The notes under the pieces were generated by a model. The model was not told the origin of the DNA, ran no database searches, and was given only the letters and a program-made list of their open reading frames with translations. From Fasciolopsis buskii (taxonomy: Eukaryota; Platyhelminthes; Trematoda; Plagiorchiida; Fasciolidae), in NCBI GenBank assembly GCA_008360955.1, contig LUCM01000566.1, positions 213,427 through 277,426 on the forward strand: a stretch of DNA of 64,000 nt. The letters run 5' to 3'. Below are positions 23,876-36,178 of the stretch, in pieces. Position 1 is the first letter of the stretch. Each line of letters starts with the position of its first letter. Both the position numbers and the translations under genes were made by a program.

Positions 23876-26800
23876 GTAATCTAGTTTTTTGATATTCGCA
23901 CCGTCTTCAGTCCTAACATTGCCACCAGTTCTAACCCAGCCACAGTTCATTAAAATAACTGAACAATTCTAACTGGGGGCCAAAACAAGCGACCGCAGAC
24001 GCAAGGTCTTGCCAGTCTTGGAAAGGTGACTCGTTCGATGAAGATGCACAAACCGCAACCAGAAACCTCAGTTTCGAAGAAATCCGGTACATTTTGTACC
24101 GTCTATTTAGAGTCACTTGACGATATTACTAAAACACTCTAAATGGAAAATTTATCCCATGGGAAGACCGCGCAATTAACGTCAACTCGAGCAGACGTAG
24201 TTTGTTGTAGAAAGTGCTCTTTAGCAAGATTCAAAAGAAATAAAGAATAAGGGTAGCATTGTCATGTTACAAGGAAGACGAAGAGGGGTATCGAAAGCTG
24301 GCCACCAGCCCTAAACCAGCCTGTGATATGAGGATAAAACGTTTCGGGAGTAGACTCACTTTCGGGACAAACGTTAATTCAGTAAAAAATGCCATAGTGT
24401 AAGCTTATTGACAGAGTTTAAAGCTGAACAAACGCATGAGAACACAACGATTTTCTGCCATAGGAAACAGAATGTTGTTTTACCAATTATCGGAGGGTGA
24501 AGATTTGATCGATATTTCTCTGGGGGTTGGAAAACCCACCCTGATTTTGCTGAGTTTGCTTTTCAAGATCTTGTCGCAATTCGCGCAAGAAGAAGGAGGT
24601 AACAAATTGAAAATACACTAGGTCGGAATTAATAAGTTACCCTTTCTTAATGAGACCTTTCAGATCATCAAACCTTGACGAATAGAACACGTAGTTCTCT
24701 GACGAGCTCAGTTAATCCAACTTTAAATAGGTCTGATAAAAGCACATTGGAAAGTAGCACATTTGGACTCCCTAGTGTTTGGGTCTCCTTGAAAAGCTCC
24801 GCCTTGGAACGTGGATCTATTTACGCAGACCACCGGACATTGAGTCTAAGAGTTATGGGAAGGACTGATGTTGTCGGCCAGCAAAACTGTGCTTGCGAAT
24901 GCTGCGCTCAGTGCATGATTGTTGCTTACCACTGCGAACTAGCGAACGATTAACTCTTTGATTCCCCCTAGGTAGGAGAAAAACAAAAAGTTGCAAGAAT
25001 TTTCCATAGCGGCTTCATGTTCCAACTCTTGTACCTACTGGCATCACCAAATCTGTCAATGCTTATACAGAATCATGTAAATTCCACGCTTCTTCGAGAA
25101 CCAAGCTCCGTTAATCTCTCTACCAAATGGAATGGATCGGCTTTAGTCCAGAAAACGCACAGACTTCGGAGAAACTCAGGGTAATGTGAGAATACGGGTC
25201 AAGTCAGAACCGGATAGGCCAGCAAAATTACAGGCATGTTTAATAAACGGCCAGTTCTGGTAAATGCCATCAGGTGAGTAGAATTCTATCTTTCCAGGTG
25301 GAGTTTCGGGGAAAGTTGTTAGGCGGGTAAGGTCAGACAGCGCATTCCAATGCAACCACAGTCGTATCATGTATTTCGAGCTCTCATCAAACAGCTTCGT
25401 ACAGATTAGTTTGCAGTGGGATCAGAGTGGAGGCTACAGTGAAACGAAAATTCCCGTATGCTGCAGATATCGATGCAATTCATCTGGATCGATTTTCGAC
25501 TCAAAAAGTCAGCTTGCAGATGATGAACACGAGATTCGAGCTAATGAAGCTTTCTCTAGTTTGATCAGCCAACAAGATCATCTGTCGTTCATTTTTTCAA
25601 ACAATTGAAGTTAAGCTCGGGAAAATTTGCCGAACTTCCCTCGTCCGCGGACAGCTAACCTACTTTAGCACTTGCATCTGCCAAAATCAGGACATATGCC
25701 GGGTTTGAATAATGCAAGAAATCTTGCGAATTCCCGTAGACGCTGTCTTTGACTGCATATGCGCTGCAGTCTGTAGGTGCTTATACCGGAGTGACAAACA
25801 AACTGCGCCTGTCGGAACGACCGCTTTCACAATCAAATATTAGGTATGATGTACAGCATGCCAGTCTAATTGACACAACATACAGAATAAATAGTTTTTA
25901 GAGCGCAAAGTGAACACAACCCCTATTTTATGCACATCAGCGTTCGTACAGTAAGTAGACCTACCTCGAGATTGAATAGACGATCCAGTGGAAAATCAGG
26001 TTTAGTGAAAATTGTATTCTAGCTAAAAGAAGACGTGACTAAACGTGGACAGTACATTTTTCCGCTACACTATCGGTGGAATGGCTGACTGAAATTCCCG
26101 GTGAATGCGAACGCAGTATAGATGAGCTAATAGAAAAATTTACATGCGGCTAAGCAATCAAACTACGAGAAGGAGAATATTTGGAATCAGATTTTATGAG
26201 ATTAGACTCGTTCACATTTGTGGAAGTTGCGGGCCACTGGATTACGAAATTCTCCTGGGCCGTTGTGGGTTTTTAATTCACGGGTTTACGTCTATCCATT
26301 TTGTAGCTAAGCGCGAACTTTTAGACAGTAGATTTGCTCTGGATGAGGCGGTGATCACCCAAGCGTTTCATGTCTCTGTTCAAGAAAATCTCGTACTGCC
26401 GATGAAGTAGAACCAGGGGGTTGGTCGTATTCCTTTTGTGAGCCATGTCCTTCATGTCGCAATGCCACCATCAGATTTTTGTGGTATTTTTAGGTAGAAC
26501 GCTTTTCAGGTAAAACCTCGCCGTAACCTCTAATCCGCACTTGTTTTTCCGCGGTTTTTTACGCCTAGACCTCGAAATCGTCCTGTTCAGATTAGACCAT
26601 CCTCATTTCAGCAGCGCGACTAAAAAAGAAACTCCGTCAGGTATTTCCACGGAGTATTACCTTAAACCATTTAGAATTTTGTAAATTTCTCAGAATAACT
26701 GCTGAATTTTCAGGTTTTTCCTCACCACGTGAAGGACGTCAGTCAGTCATACATTGGAACAATCCAAACTGACATGCTACTGACGGCACGCGTTCATTGT

Positions 26801-27808
26801 TTCACAGGTTGGGGGTGAAAAAGGCTGATTTCCTTAACTCGTCAGAAATGATGGATATTTGTACATTTTCGTGAGCCTTACTGGTTATCAAGCGGCCGGG
26901 TTGGCCTGGTTCCAAAGCAGTTTGCAGTACTGGATGTTTGAAAGCAGTTGGAAGAAAACAGATTCCATGCGCAGTTTTTATTGTAGTTACTGGAAATAGT
27001 AGGTATTTTGGCATTTATTTAGTTACCTATTGTGCTTTCGACTAACAAAAACTCTCACACGTGCAAACTGTGCATTGCACTAAATTTCCGCTTTCAAAAT
27101 CCGCAGATGAAAGAACATTAATTCAGCTACCGAATGTCTCTGAATTGAATGTAGTAAATATGCATTTATGAGTGGAATAGATTGTTTGGTTGTGCAATTG
27201 GACGATAAACCATAACTGAATCTGCAACGAACAACGACGGAAAACAGACACGAATAGTGGAGGGCTAGTCATACTGTCAGACAATAAGAGCGCCTTTCAT
27301 GGAGAAGCAATAAACCGAAGTGGTTTTCTTATGTTGGTTACTTTGGTTTCTAATATGCCCACAACTGTTGGTCCTTTATTAGGTTTCACTTTGGCAGAAG
27401 GTATAAATTTATGAGGGTTATACCGATTGAACGGTGCACAGTTTAAAATACCCTGCATTTAGTTGTTTGTAATCTGATCTCTGTTTATTTTCTGATGGAG
27501 AGGGAAACATGAATACCATGTTGATATTTTCGCTCAATTTCGTTTATCTATTCAGCATCCATGCAATCCAGGGTAAAATTCGAAAATCGGAAGAAGTCGG
27601 ACAGAGTACCGCAACAAAAGTGTGTAAATAGTAAGCTTCCATGTGAACTTAGCCACGAAGAAGCTACCCGATGAACTGAGTTTTTGTTTGCATGGACCCA
27701 TGCAACGTGGTCTTCTTCTCCGTTTGATACACGGAATCTCAAACACGTTTGTAGCAAAAATTAACCGATACAAAAGAGCCATTATTCGTTATCTCAGCTT
27801 TTTTTTAC
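23876..27808. other. Stretch without a recognisable gene
   Basis: A small Cys-rich open frame near 24880-24953 has no splice support. The remaining open frames are short and overlapping. Nothing else is seen. Confidence 0.6.
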
Positions 27809-27981
27809 CACGAAGTGTCAAATCCCAAAGGAGCTTGGGGAACCACGTAAAACTTAGTGGTATTCTTAGAGATGCGTCGGACCTGACATTGATCCCAAGT
27901 GCTTGGGTTAGGTGGGTGGAATTTTACACTGGAATTAATGTCACATGGGATGGTGTAATTAGGCGATTCCATGTAACGTAA
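27809..27981 (-). CDS. Candidate minus-strand exon, glycosylated extracellular segment
   Basis: A good acceptor (GTCATGTTTTCCAG) and a donor (TCGTG|GTAAAA) enclose a 57-codon frame plus two bases (phase 0 in, phase 2 out). The peptide begins LRYMESPNYTIPCDINSS and later has STWDQCQVRRISKNTTKFYV. It carries two cysteines and three N-glycosylation sequons (NYT, NSS, NTT), consistent with a secreted or ectodomain fragment. A plus-strand frame is also open across this stretch, but it has no comparable splice signals. I do not recognise the family and found no neighbouring exon with confidence. Confidence 0.33.
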
Positions 27982-30900
27982 CTGGAAAACATGACCAGTG
28001 ATTCGTGTCTCGTAAAATGCTGGCCGGTGCATTGTTATTTTAGGCAGTCACGCTTCATTAAATTTGCATTTTTGTTTTTGAATCTGGCTGTGCGGCCTCA
28101 GTTTTCTGCTGCATCACTTTCGAAGCGTTTGTCCCCTCATCATGACCAATGAGCAAATAAAGTGTGAAACAATCAAGAGGTGTTCATCAGTCCAGCTTAT
28201 CTACAACAGTTAGAATGAATAAATCTAACGACCAAATCGAGTATAGTTTTGTAATATCAGAACGCCGAGGGTGTGCGGAAAAAACGCTTTGTAGTCAAGA
28301 TCTACGGTCAAACATACGAAATTCAGAGTTGCTAATCGCCTCGTCACTGCACACTTTGACTGGTTTCTGTTTGAGCAAATTTGACATTTGTACCATATGT
28401 ACCACAAAGTAGAAATATTACGCACGCTGTATCTTTTGCCGGTAATCAACGGATTTTTCTTTGTAAGGGAGGATGCCGGTAACCATATATGTGAAAATAG
28501 GAAAAGGAATACGACTACATATAATTTCATTACAGTAGGCATGGTAATGATCCGAGCGACTGCGAATCATTATATACTATTAAAGTTGTCGGCTGTCCTG
28601 GAATCCCAACCTCTGGCGTTTTCGAGGTGACACAGGCCTCAATCCAGCTGACAACCGACACCCATCCAACTGTCTTCTATCACACCCCTTTGGATTACAG
28701 CACAGAGCCCATCTACTGTGAAAAAGCGATCTTTGAAGGAATTGCACGAATTTTTCAAACTTTTATTGCAAATCAATTTCAAATGTTTTTGTTTAGGGAA
28801 TCTTACTGTGAAATCCACCCTAGCGGCTTCGATCTCAGAAGGAACTGAAGGTAAACAATTTTCCACGGAAATTTACAGAAATTTCAAATTAAAGTGGCAA
28901 AGTTATTTGCCTTAAATTCTCGAAATATATCCTTTTTACACAGTTATCGGATAATTTTGAGCATTATTTGTTCGGTTAAGATCAACCACCTGTCCAGTAG
29001 TTTAAGTGACCTTGTCGAAATGAAGTCCGTCGCCATAGCTCTTTCCTGTGCAGTTCGTATTTCTCAGATGTTTTGGTTAGAAACAAGTTTTTTGATAAGA
29101 GTAAAATCACAAACCACTATTAGTTTTATTTATTCATGAATCCAACTTCAGAAGCATGAGCGATTATCACTCGAAACAGACAGTGGTGGAAGTAGCGGAC
29201 AAGTTGTCGTCGTGTCGATCATTACGGCTAACAGTTTCCGAAGGCGGTTTTGTTTGCATCGTTAACCACAATGATTTTAAGCAAACATGATTCTGACACA
29301 AGTTCCTATGACTTGTGAAAGACTACACGACTCCGTTTAGATGAAACTTATGAATAGAGCTGGTTATTCTGCCAAGAGAAGTGTTGGATAATAAAGAAAT
29401 ATGGTTAGAATTCAGATTAATTTTGGGGGCTGCGCGAACTCTTCTCGGAGGCTAGGTAGTCCGATTTTAAAACGTGCACCCTCGAGTTTACCCAATTCAC
29501 AAATGCATAGTAGACGCACAGTCCTGGTGTCTTCTTATCACGATGCACTAAACTGAGAAAAAGAAAGACATGACTCGTCACTAATGGCAGAAATCAGCAC
29601 CCTTTCCAGGAAGAACAATAATTTTCACACAATTAGTGTTGCTGATTTGCAAAAAAGTTTGCCTAGTGCACGAACGATTTCAGTGATTGATATAATCAAA
29701 ACAATATTTTCATGTGATGATTTGTTTAGGGAAAATTTTTTCAGCCATAATCATCGTGTGTGATCTGCTGTACATTGAAAGATGTCTGACTAGCGTCAGT
29801 CACCTAACTCCTAGTTAGGGTACATGCAATTGTGGACTACAACTTGTTCTATCATGTATCTAGGTCCGTTTATTGTCTGCGGATAAGGCGTTTTGGGGAA
29901 GTAAGAAACCAACCGGCATTTTTGGTCTTCTCCCTAAGTGAAAATATGAAAAAAGGAGTTCACGGTGAGTTCACATTGGATATCATACAGAGAGCAGAAC
30001 CCAACAGAGTGTAGGTGAACTAGTTGCAGCTTTCAGAATATCCTAATACAAAAGTTCCATTTTTAATATTACTTATTAGAAACTTCAATCTAAATGTGTC
30101 ACCCTTTTTTGCCTTCCTAACCCAGCCGGTTTTCTCACGAAGGTTGTTCTACGTATCCTGGTGGTAATTTCTAGTGAGTTTTATTGTTTCAAAAGGCAAA
30201 TCGCTGATCGTGAAGTCTTTTTGCCAATCTGTTCATTCATTTATCTATATCTGGAAAGCTAGGTAGAAAAAACAACAAGGCGGTTGACGATGGAAACTGG
30301 TGAATGACAGTAAAACCCAGTTTTGACTCACAACTGTTCGTCCTGTTTTCTATTTCAAGTTGCATTGCGATAGATATACGCTGCTGATCAGGGATGCAAT
30401 TGCTTCCACGGTTTCTTAATAACCATTTAGGGCATTGGAGCCGCATGATGAAATATGAAAATCACATGGAATCCTCTTTTATAGTGAAACGACTCTGAAT
30501 AGCTTGAGACAATCAGAGAATCGATCAAATGCAACTACAATTTAGTCGTTCAGGTTGTTATTCTACAATGTCACGTTAGCACTGCAAGCCCTCTCTCTCA
30601 ATGGCACTGAAGAAGACCGGGCGACTTTTGTTCTCCTAACTTAAAAGGTCGATGATTGACAATCACTGGCACTGAAAATCTTAATCAAGATTTAGTGAAC
30701 ACATTCAAAATAGTTTACTCGTCTATCGCCTGTCTAGGTCTCGCTCGTTCTTTCTCGTCCGCCGTTGCTGCTGGGGTTATACCGTAACACCGGAATGCTT
30801 TCGACAACTACACTGTGAATTAGAGCTGACAGAAACGAGAATACTGTGTTGTGTTTGTTAATTTCATTTGGTAACAACGAAAGCACCAAGGACCAGTAAC

Positions 30901-33099
30901 TTTGTGACACTAGCCACAAGATAAATCATTATTCTTGAGGGGATGCAAGCACAACAATCGGCGGTTACATACAATTTGCAGCGACTGCTCGTAAGTTACT
31001 GGAAGGGATTAATTAGTACTACCTCTTCTCTTTTATGAGTGATCAAGAGCCGTCTTCTAAACTAGCTTGTCTGTAGTACTGTCGCCTACCCAGTTTCTAT
31101 CACATTTGTTTACTTTCTGGTCCTTGAAAATTCTTAATGTAACACAAAGAAATTCAGTGTCCGCTACTCTTTGTCTATACAGTTCAAGTTTCCTTGCCTT
31201 TATATTCCAAACAAATTGGCCATCTATTGATTTAGGTATATTCATTTGGAAGATGTCAATAATTTGTGCAAGTTAGGTGGATATCTGTGAGGGAGTTAAA
31301 ACCAAATCTAATGGCGATGTGACATACACCAGGCCGGCCATCCTTTGAAGGATAGGGGATGCACAAAGTTGAATGAAGAACTCATGTGCCTAAACCTAGT
31401 AAAGATAATGAACATCACTCAAATCTGCATTATCAGAACCGGCCTTATTGTTAGACTCTTACCATTTCAGGACGATCGAGAGGATAAGGATTTATGGCTG
31501 TTCGACTGTGGTCTGTCATACTGTTTCTTAATTTATGGATTTCATAACTAGATGGCACTCTATCAGGAGCTGGCTCATTTTGATTTGTTGGTCTATGTCA
31601 CAGTTGTAAACCCTGAGTGTGCCTCGGAAGTGCACTAATCACATGCATACCAAAATTCGAAAACCTCTTTGGTCTCGGGATCGGACTGTGGTCTTTGGGC
31701 TTCTATGATTATCTTGGAACACGTGGATCTCTGCCGAGACGTTGATCATGTCCATTCATTTGGGGGTAGATTTTCACGCAACCGAATACCAACCTGATTG
31801 ATCAGTAGGATTCAGCAAGAAAAATGCTCTTCATGGCGCCAAAAATATGAACAACGACCCAACCTATTTGGTGTTGTCATTCACAAACTCCAAAATTCAT
31901 GTGTTGTTTGATTTTATTTACAAAACTTTTCTTCGGTCTAGATGTAGGGAATCAGTAAAGGCATTAAGCACAAATTTAACAGGTTACACAAAAGCTTATT
32001 CTGAAAGACTGAGAAGCCGTAGAGTACCAGCGAATGAACGAATTTCGTGGCACGGCAAGAGAAATTATTTACTTATGGTCCAAAATTCGGCAGATGTTCA
32101 CATGTGCGACAGTCGGCACGGTTATTTGCCCTGTACGTTTGGCGGATGGTATCGGTAGCCGAGGAGCGCGCATTTATGAATTTCCGATACATTTGTGACA
32201 AGGAATAGAAAAAGCCTTTCGTCTCTGGTCCTCCGTTCACGTTGTTTTGGTTAATAGTCCATTATGGATGGGCGGAAAAACATGCCAGCTGCGTGATAAG
32301 TGCAAGCCGGGCGATCGAAAATAGTGGCTTTGAGAAAAACTCCGGAATAGGGTGCTGAACAGTATGTGTTCTACAAAACTGAATCATTGCATTTTTCCAC
32401 TATTCTTTCCGTTCAATATGACAGATGAAATTTAATTTTGTGAATCATGAGACGTTACCAAACTGTCCTAAGCAAATCTAATCAACATTTTCACCGTGCA
32501 AAGGATTATTAGTATATTTCGGCTACTGCTTAACCAAAAAGACAGTATTTCACCGACAGAACAATAATTTACAAGCATTATTCGGACTTATGGTGACCAG
32601 TTATATGGTGGCCTACACAGATTTTGTTGGGATAAGTTTCGACGAGTTTGCATCAGATCCACCATTAAACCGCACGCATTTCTTCACCAGCCCAATCCCA
32701 ATGAAGTGGGGATGTGATGGGGGCACTGGCTTCACATTTGAAGCTATTCACGAGAGAATATAGTCTTCTTTTTCCATGAAATCAACTGTCTTTTGCATTC
32801 CAGGATATAATTTCGCGCATCCGGATATTTCAGAAGACATATCTGACGGTCGGCCAAAATTCTGATAGTCTGATTTATTTCATGCTTTCGTAAACCTGCT
32901 GGAGTTCCTCCTGCCTGAAGGTTTGAAATATCAGGCAATGGGGTCGAATGCGGCGGTCAGCGCCCTTCTCCAAGTTTAGATGCAACATCTCTGCAGTTCA
33001 TCTGACTGATAACGTCACTGTCGTTCTTCCAATATTATATCCTTTGTTGATTTATAAGTCAAAACCCCAACATACTGACGATAATTTGGTGGTTATAAA
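27982..33099. other. Stretch without a recognisable gene
   Basis: Overlapping short open frames only. Small perfect inverted repeats occur, for example CCTAACT/AGTTAGG near 29806 and ATCCTT/AAGGAT near 31332. Nothing else is supported. Confidence 0.55.
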
Positions 33100-33119
33100 A
33101 ACTGAACTGAACTGAACTG
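33100..33119. repeat. (AACTG)4 tandem repeat
   Basis: Four perfect AACTG units follow the bases GGTTATAAA. Several non-LTR retrotransposon families end in short tandem repeats of this kind, so this could mark the 3' end of a plus-strand element lying to its left. I could not recognise a coding remnant upstream. Confidence 0.8.
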
Positions 33120-36109
33120 CGAACCAAATGTTTAATATTTATTCAAACTACAATTAAAAACGAACAGTCAGACAGTTCTTTCTAAATTTCTGTCAACAAT
33201 ACTTACACAGCTTTAATGAAATCCATTAGATGGCCACGCTTTGTCTTAGTTCCGGTCTAGGATTTTTGTGAAGTGGAAGATGGACCAAAGGTGATGCGGA
33301 GCAATTAAAAACCGTTTTTAGTGGGGACGAAGATTTGAAGACGTACACTGAAGACGCCGCTAACCTCAGGTCTTTTTCAGGTCGCGTCAGCTTTGCGATG
33401 ATTATTCTCAGCTGAATGTACAACTTTACCCTTTATAAAGCCCAAATGTCTAGGTACTCAGTCATACAGTGTTTTGTTTACGGATGCTTTCAGAAAAGCA
33501 CTTGGTTTTATTATCGGCATATATTGTCCAAGAAAATAATCCAAATAGATACACGCAAACTGGGTCAGTAAAAATGAATCTTCTGATCAGGATGTAAGCT
33601 GGAGTAAAAACTAGGTTGCCTTATTGAAGGCAATTGACTTACCATGTGATTTCTGACTTGTACGGAGATGCATGAAAGGTAATTGGAGTAAAAAAGTCTT
33701 TCCCCAATCCTTTTTCATTTGGTCTTTATTCCTTAATACTGTAATACACAGATTTAAAAGTGCCCATACGATGAAGTGCTTGTAATGGCTATATGTTGTT
33801 ACAAATACTCTGGCGTAGATCTGGAGCTTCAATTAATGGATTTTGGCTAGCTGTTACTAGTTTCAAATGTTAATGAACCATGGAGCACAGCAAGCATCAC
33901 ACATAAGGTTACCTGAAATAATTTTTTGCTTTTTCCATTTCTTGTTATGCATACTCTTCAGATACAAACTGATGATATCCGTAGTAATAATTCAAGTTGT
34001 GATGCAGACTCAAGTGACATTTGTGCTCTTCGACCGTCTCTGTTGACATCCCACTTCATACTTTTGCCGATCCGTAATTCTCATAATTGCTACAGGACGG
34101 AGTCACGCATCGGGAACCGCCTATGGTAGTTTCTGCGATGGAACCAGGTCATACGGAAGAACCAGATGGGACCTACTGTAGGACACCGGGAAAAGAGACA
34201 AAATGTTTGAACCGAGAGTAGAGTTAGTATATCATGTGATAGTCATAACACTGAACAAGCTGTTGTCAACTTGCGTCAGTCGACTGGTAAGCAACAAATA
34301 AGAAGTGCTGGGGCTGTAATCGTGACCAGCTTCGGCGGTAGGAGTTGTTGTTGGATAAGTCATAGGCTTCCTCAAAGCTTTTTATTGTTCATGTATGCAT
34401 TTCACAATTACTGTATGCGAAGGAGCTTGCGTGCGATGACGGAAATGCACCACTGTTGAGCTCTGATGAAAGCAAACCTTGAGTCCGGTGCTTCCTCAGT
34501 GAAAAAAGTCAGTAAGACCTATTGTTTGCTCGTTAAGAGTGTAATGCGAAAGACAGTCAGACAAAGATAAAGCATCATTATTCGTTTCATTTTACTACTG
34601 TTCATGCTGTCCTGATGCTAACTCAAGCCTTGCGCACTACAACGGAAGGCGTTTTTTGGTACTGTTCACATAATGCCATAAAGACACTGTTGCCCGTCAC
34701 GGAAAACATGCTTGGTCAACAACTTGTGTTTGTTTCTTCATAACGAGCAACGTAATTATTTTGATAATTTGCAGTTTCCTAAACTGTAATGGGTTTGAAC
34801 GAATTTTATTCATACTGGGCATAATTCAGTGGTTGGTCTTGCGTAAAACAAAATAGTTATCGAATAATGACTTTTGAACAAGGTACTGCCAAGTTTGTAT
34901 GGAAAACTAACTCATTCATTCCACATTGAGTTCCAGGTGCTTGGTGTGAGATTAATACATTGTATGAGGAAACCAGCATAGACATGGATTCATTTCAGAA
35001 GACCTCTCAAAGAAGCATCGTGTCTTTTTGAATCCAGGATTCTTAACCGCCTTGGATTTGAGAGTGAAATAATGACGTGTAAATCTCTTTTTATGCAGAT
35101 TGCGGTTTTATCCGAGCTAAATGAGTCCGTTGTCATGGGCTACAACAACCTCTACAGGTATTCGGGGAGTGGCGATCTATTACAGTATTGATTTACGAAT
35201 TAAATGTGGGGAACCTTGATCCACATATGATTTGGTATCGACAAGTTATCTAAAGCATTTATCGTCACTGTAATTTAAAAAACAACAGGAAAATTACAGA
35301 TAATTCGAGAAAAATTGGCTCTACCAAAATCGCTCAGCAGTGTGAATTGTTTGCTACGTAATGCTTGTCTTTCTTACCGTTAAGTCAAAACTATTAAACA
35401 AACCGTTTATTCAATCTGAGACATGAACTGTTAACAGTAATATAATTTATCAGAAAATTGAATAATTCTAATGGCATCGGTTTTTAGAGAACCTGTGTGA
35501 ATGTTCCGTAGTCGGGACGTTAAATCCTGCAGCGAAATTGTCATTTGGTCACCCCGTTTTATTCAACAGATTTATGCAAACCTCGGCCTAGGCTTAGCAT
35601 CAAATAAGTACCTTAGGAACACTCATGAATTACGATTAGTTTTAAACCATCCAGTGTATCCAGTCAGAACGAATTGAACATGGGCAGTAAAATTGGGCTA
35701 TTTCGAATTGAATACATTGGACCTGCCTCTATTCACTAATTAGCATGAAAGATATTTTTAAGATAAATTTGGAATTGCCCTGAACAGTACAAACGCAAAA
35801 AATGAAGTTAATTTGTTTGGTATTATTATAACGAGGTCGTTTGCCTAAGATTCACCGCACACCTTGTACAGCTGTGACCCGCTTCAGCCGATAGTTATCG
35901 AAAATGATATTGGCAAATATTTGGGAAAAATACACAGCGTAAAATCTTACGACCGTTTTTGATACAGCTAGAGAGAAAGAAAGTAAATACCAATTGGGAT
36001 CATAATTCACTGGACTGAATCATGAGGACTACAGTCTTCTGCTTTTACGGTTCACTAATGGATACCGCGTCTCGCATTGCTTTTGGTTCGTGAGCAGCTG
36101 CACCTTTGT

Positions 36110-36178
36110 GTGGTCCTTTGCGTGGGAAGACCACCTGCATGTAAATGCATCACTCCCGGGGCGAGAGCAAAATGCTCT
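36110..36178. other. GC-richer island with clustered hairpins
   Basis: Two perfect 6-bp stems occur within 70 bases: GTGGTC/GACCAC at 36110-36115 and 36129-36134, and AGAGCA/TGCTCT at 36164-36169 and 36173-36178. A TGCAT inverted pair lies between them. The composition is clearly richer in GC than the flanks. It could be a fragment of a short interspersed element or a structured transcript region; identity unknown. Confidence 0.35.

Noticed and set aside
24880..24953. Cys-dense peptide CACECCAQC
   Set aside because: Short, no splice sites around it, and no spacing match to a known Cys-rich module.
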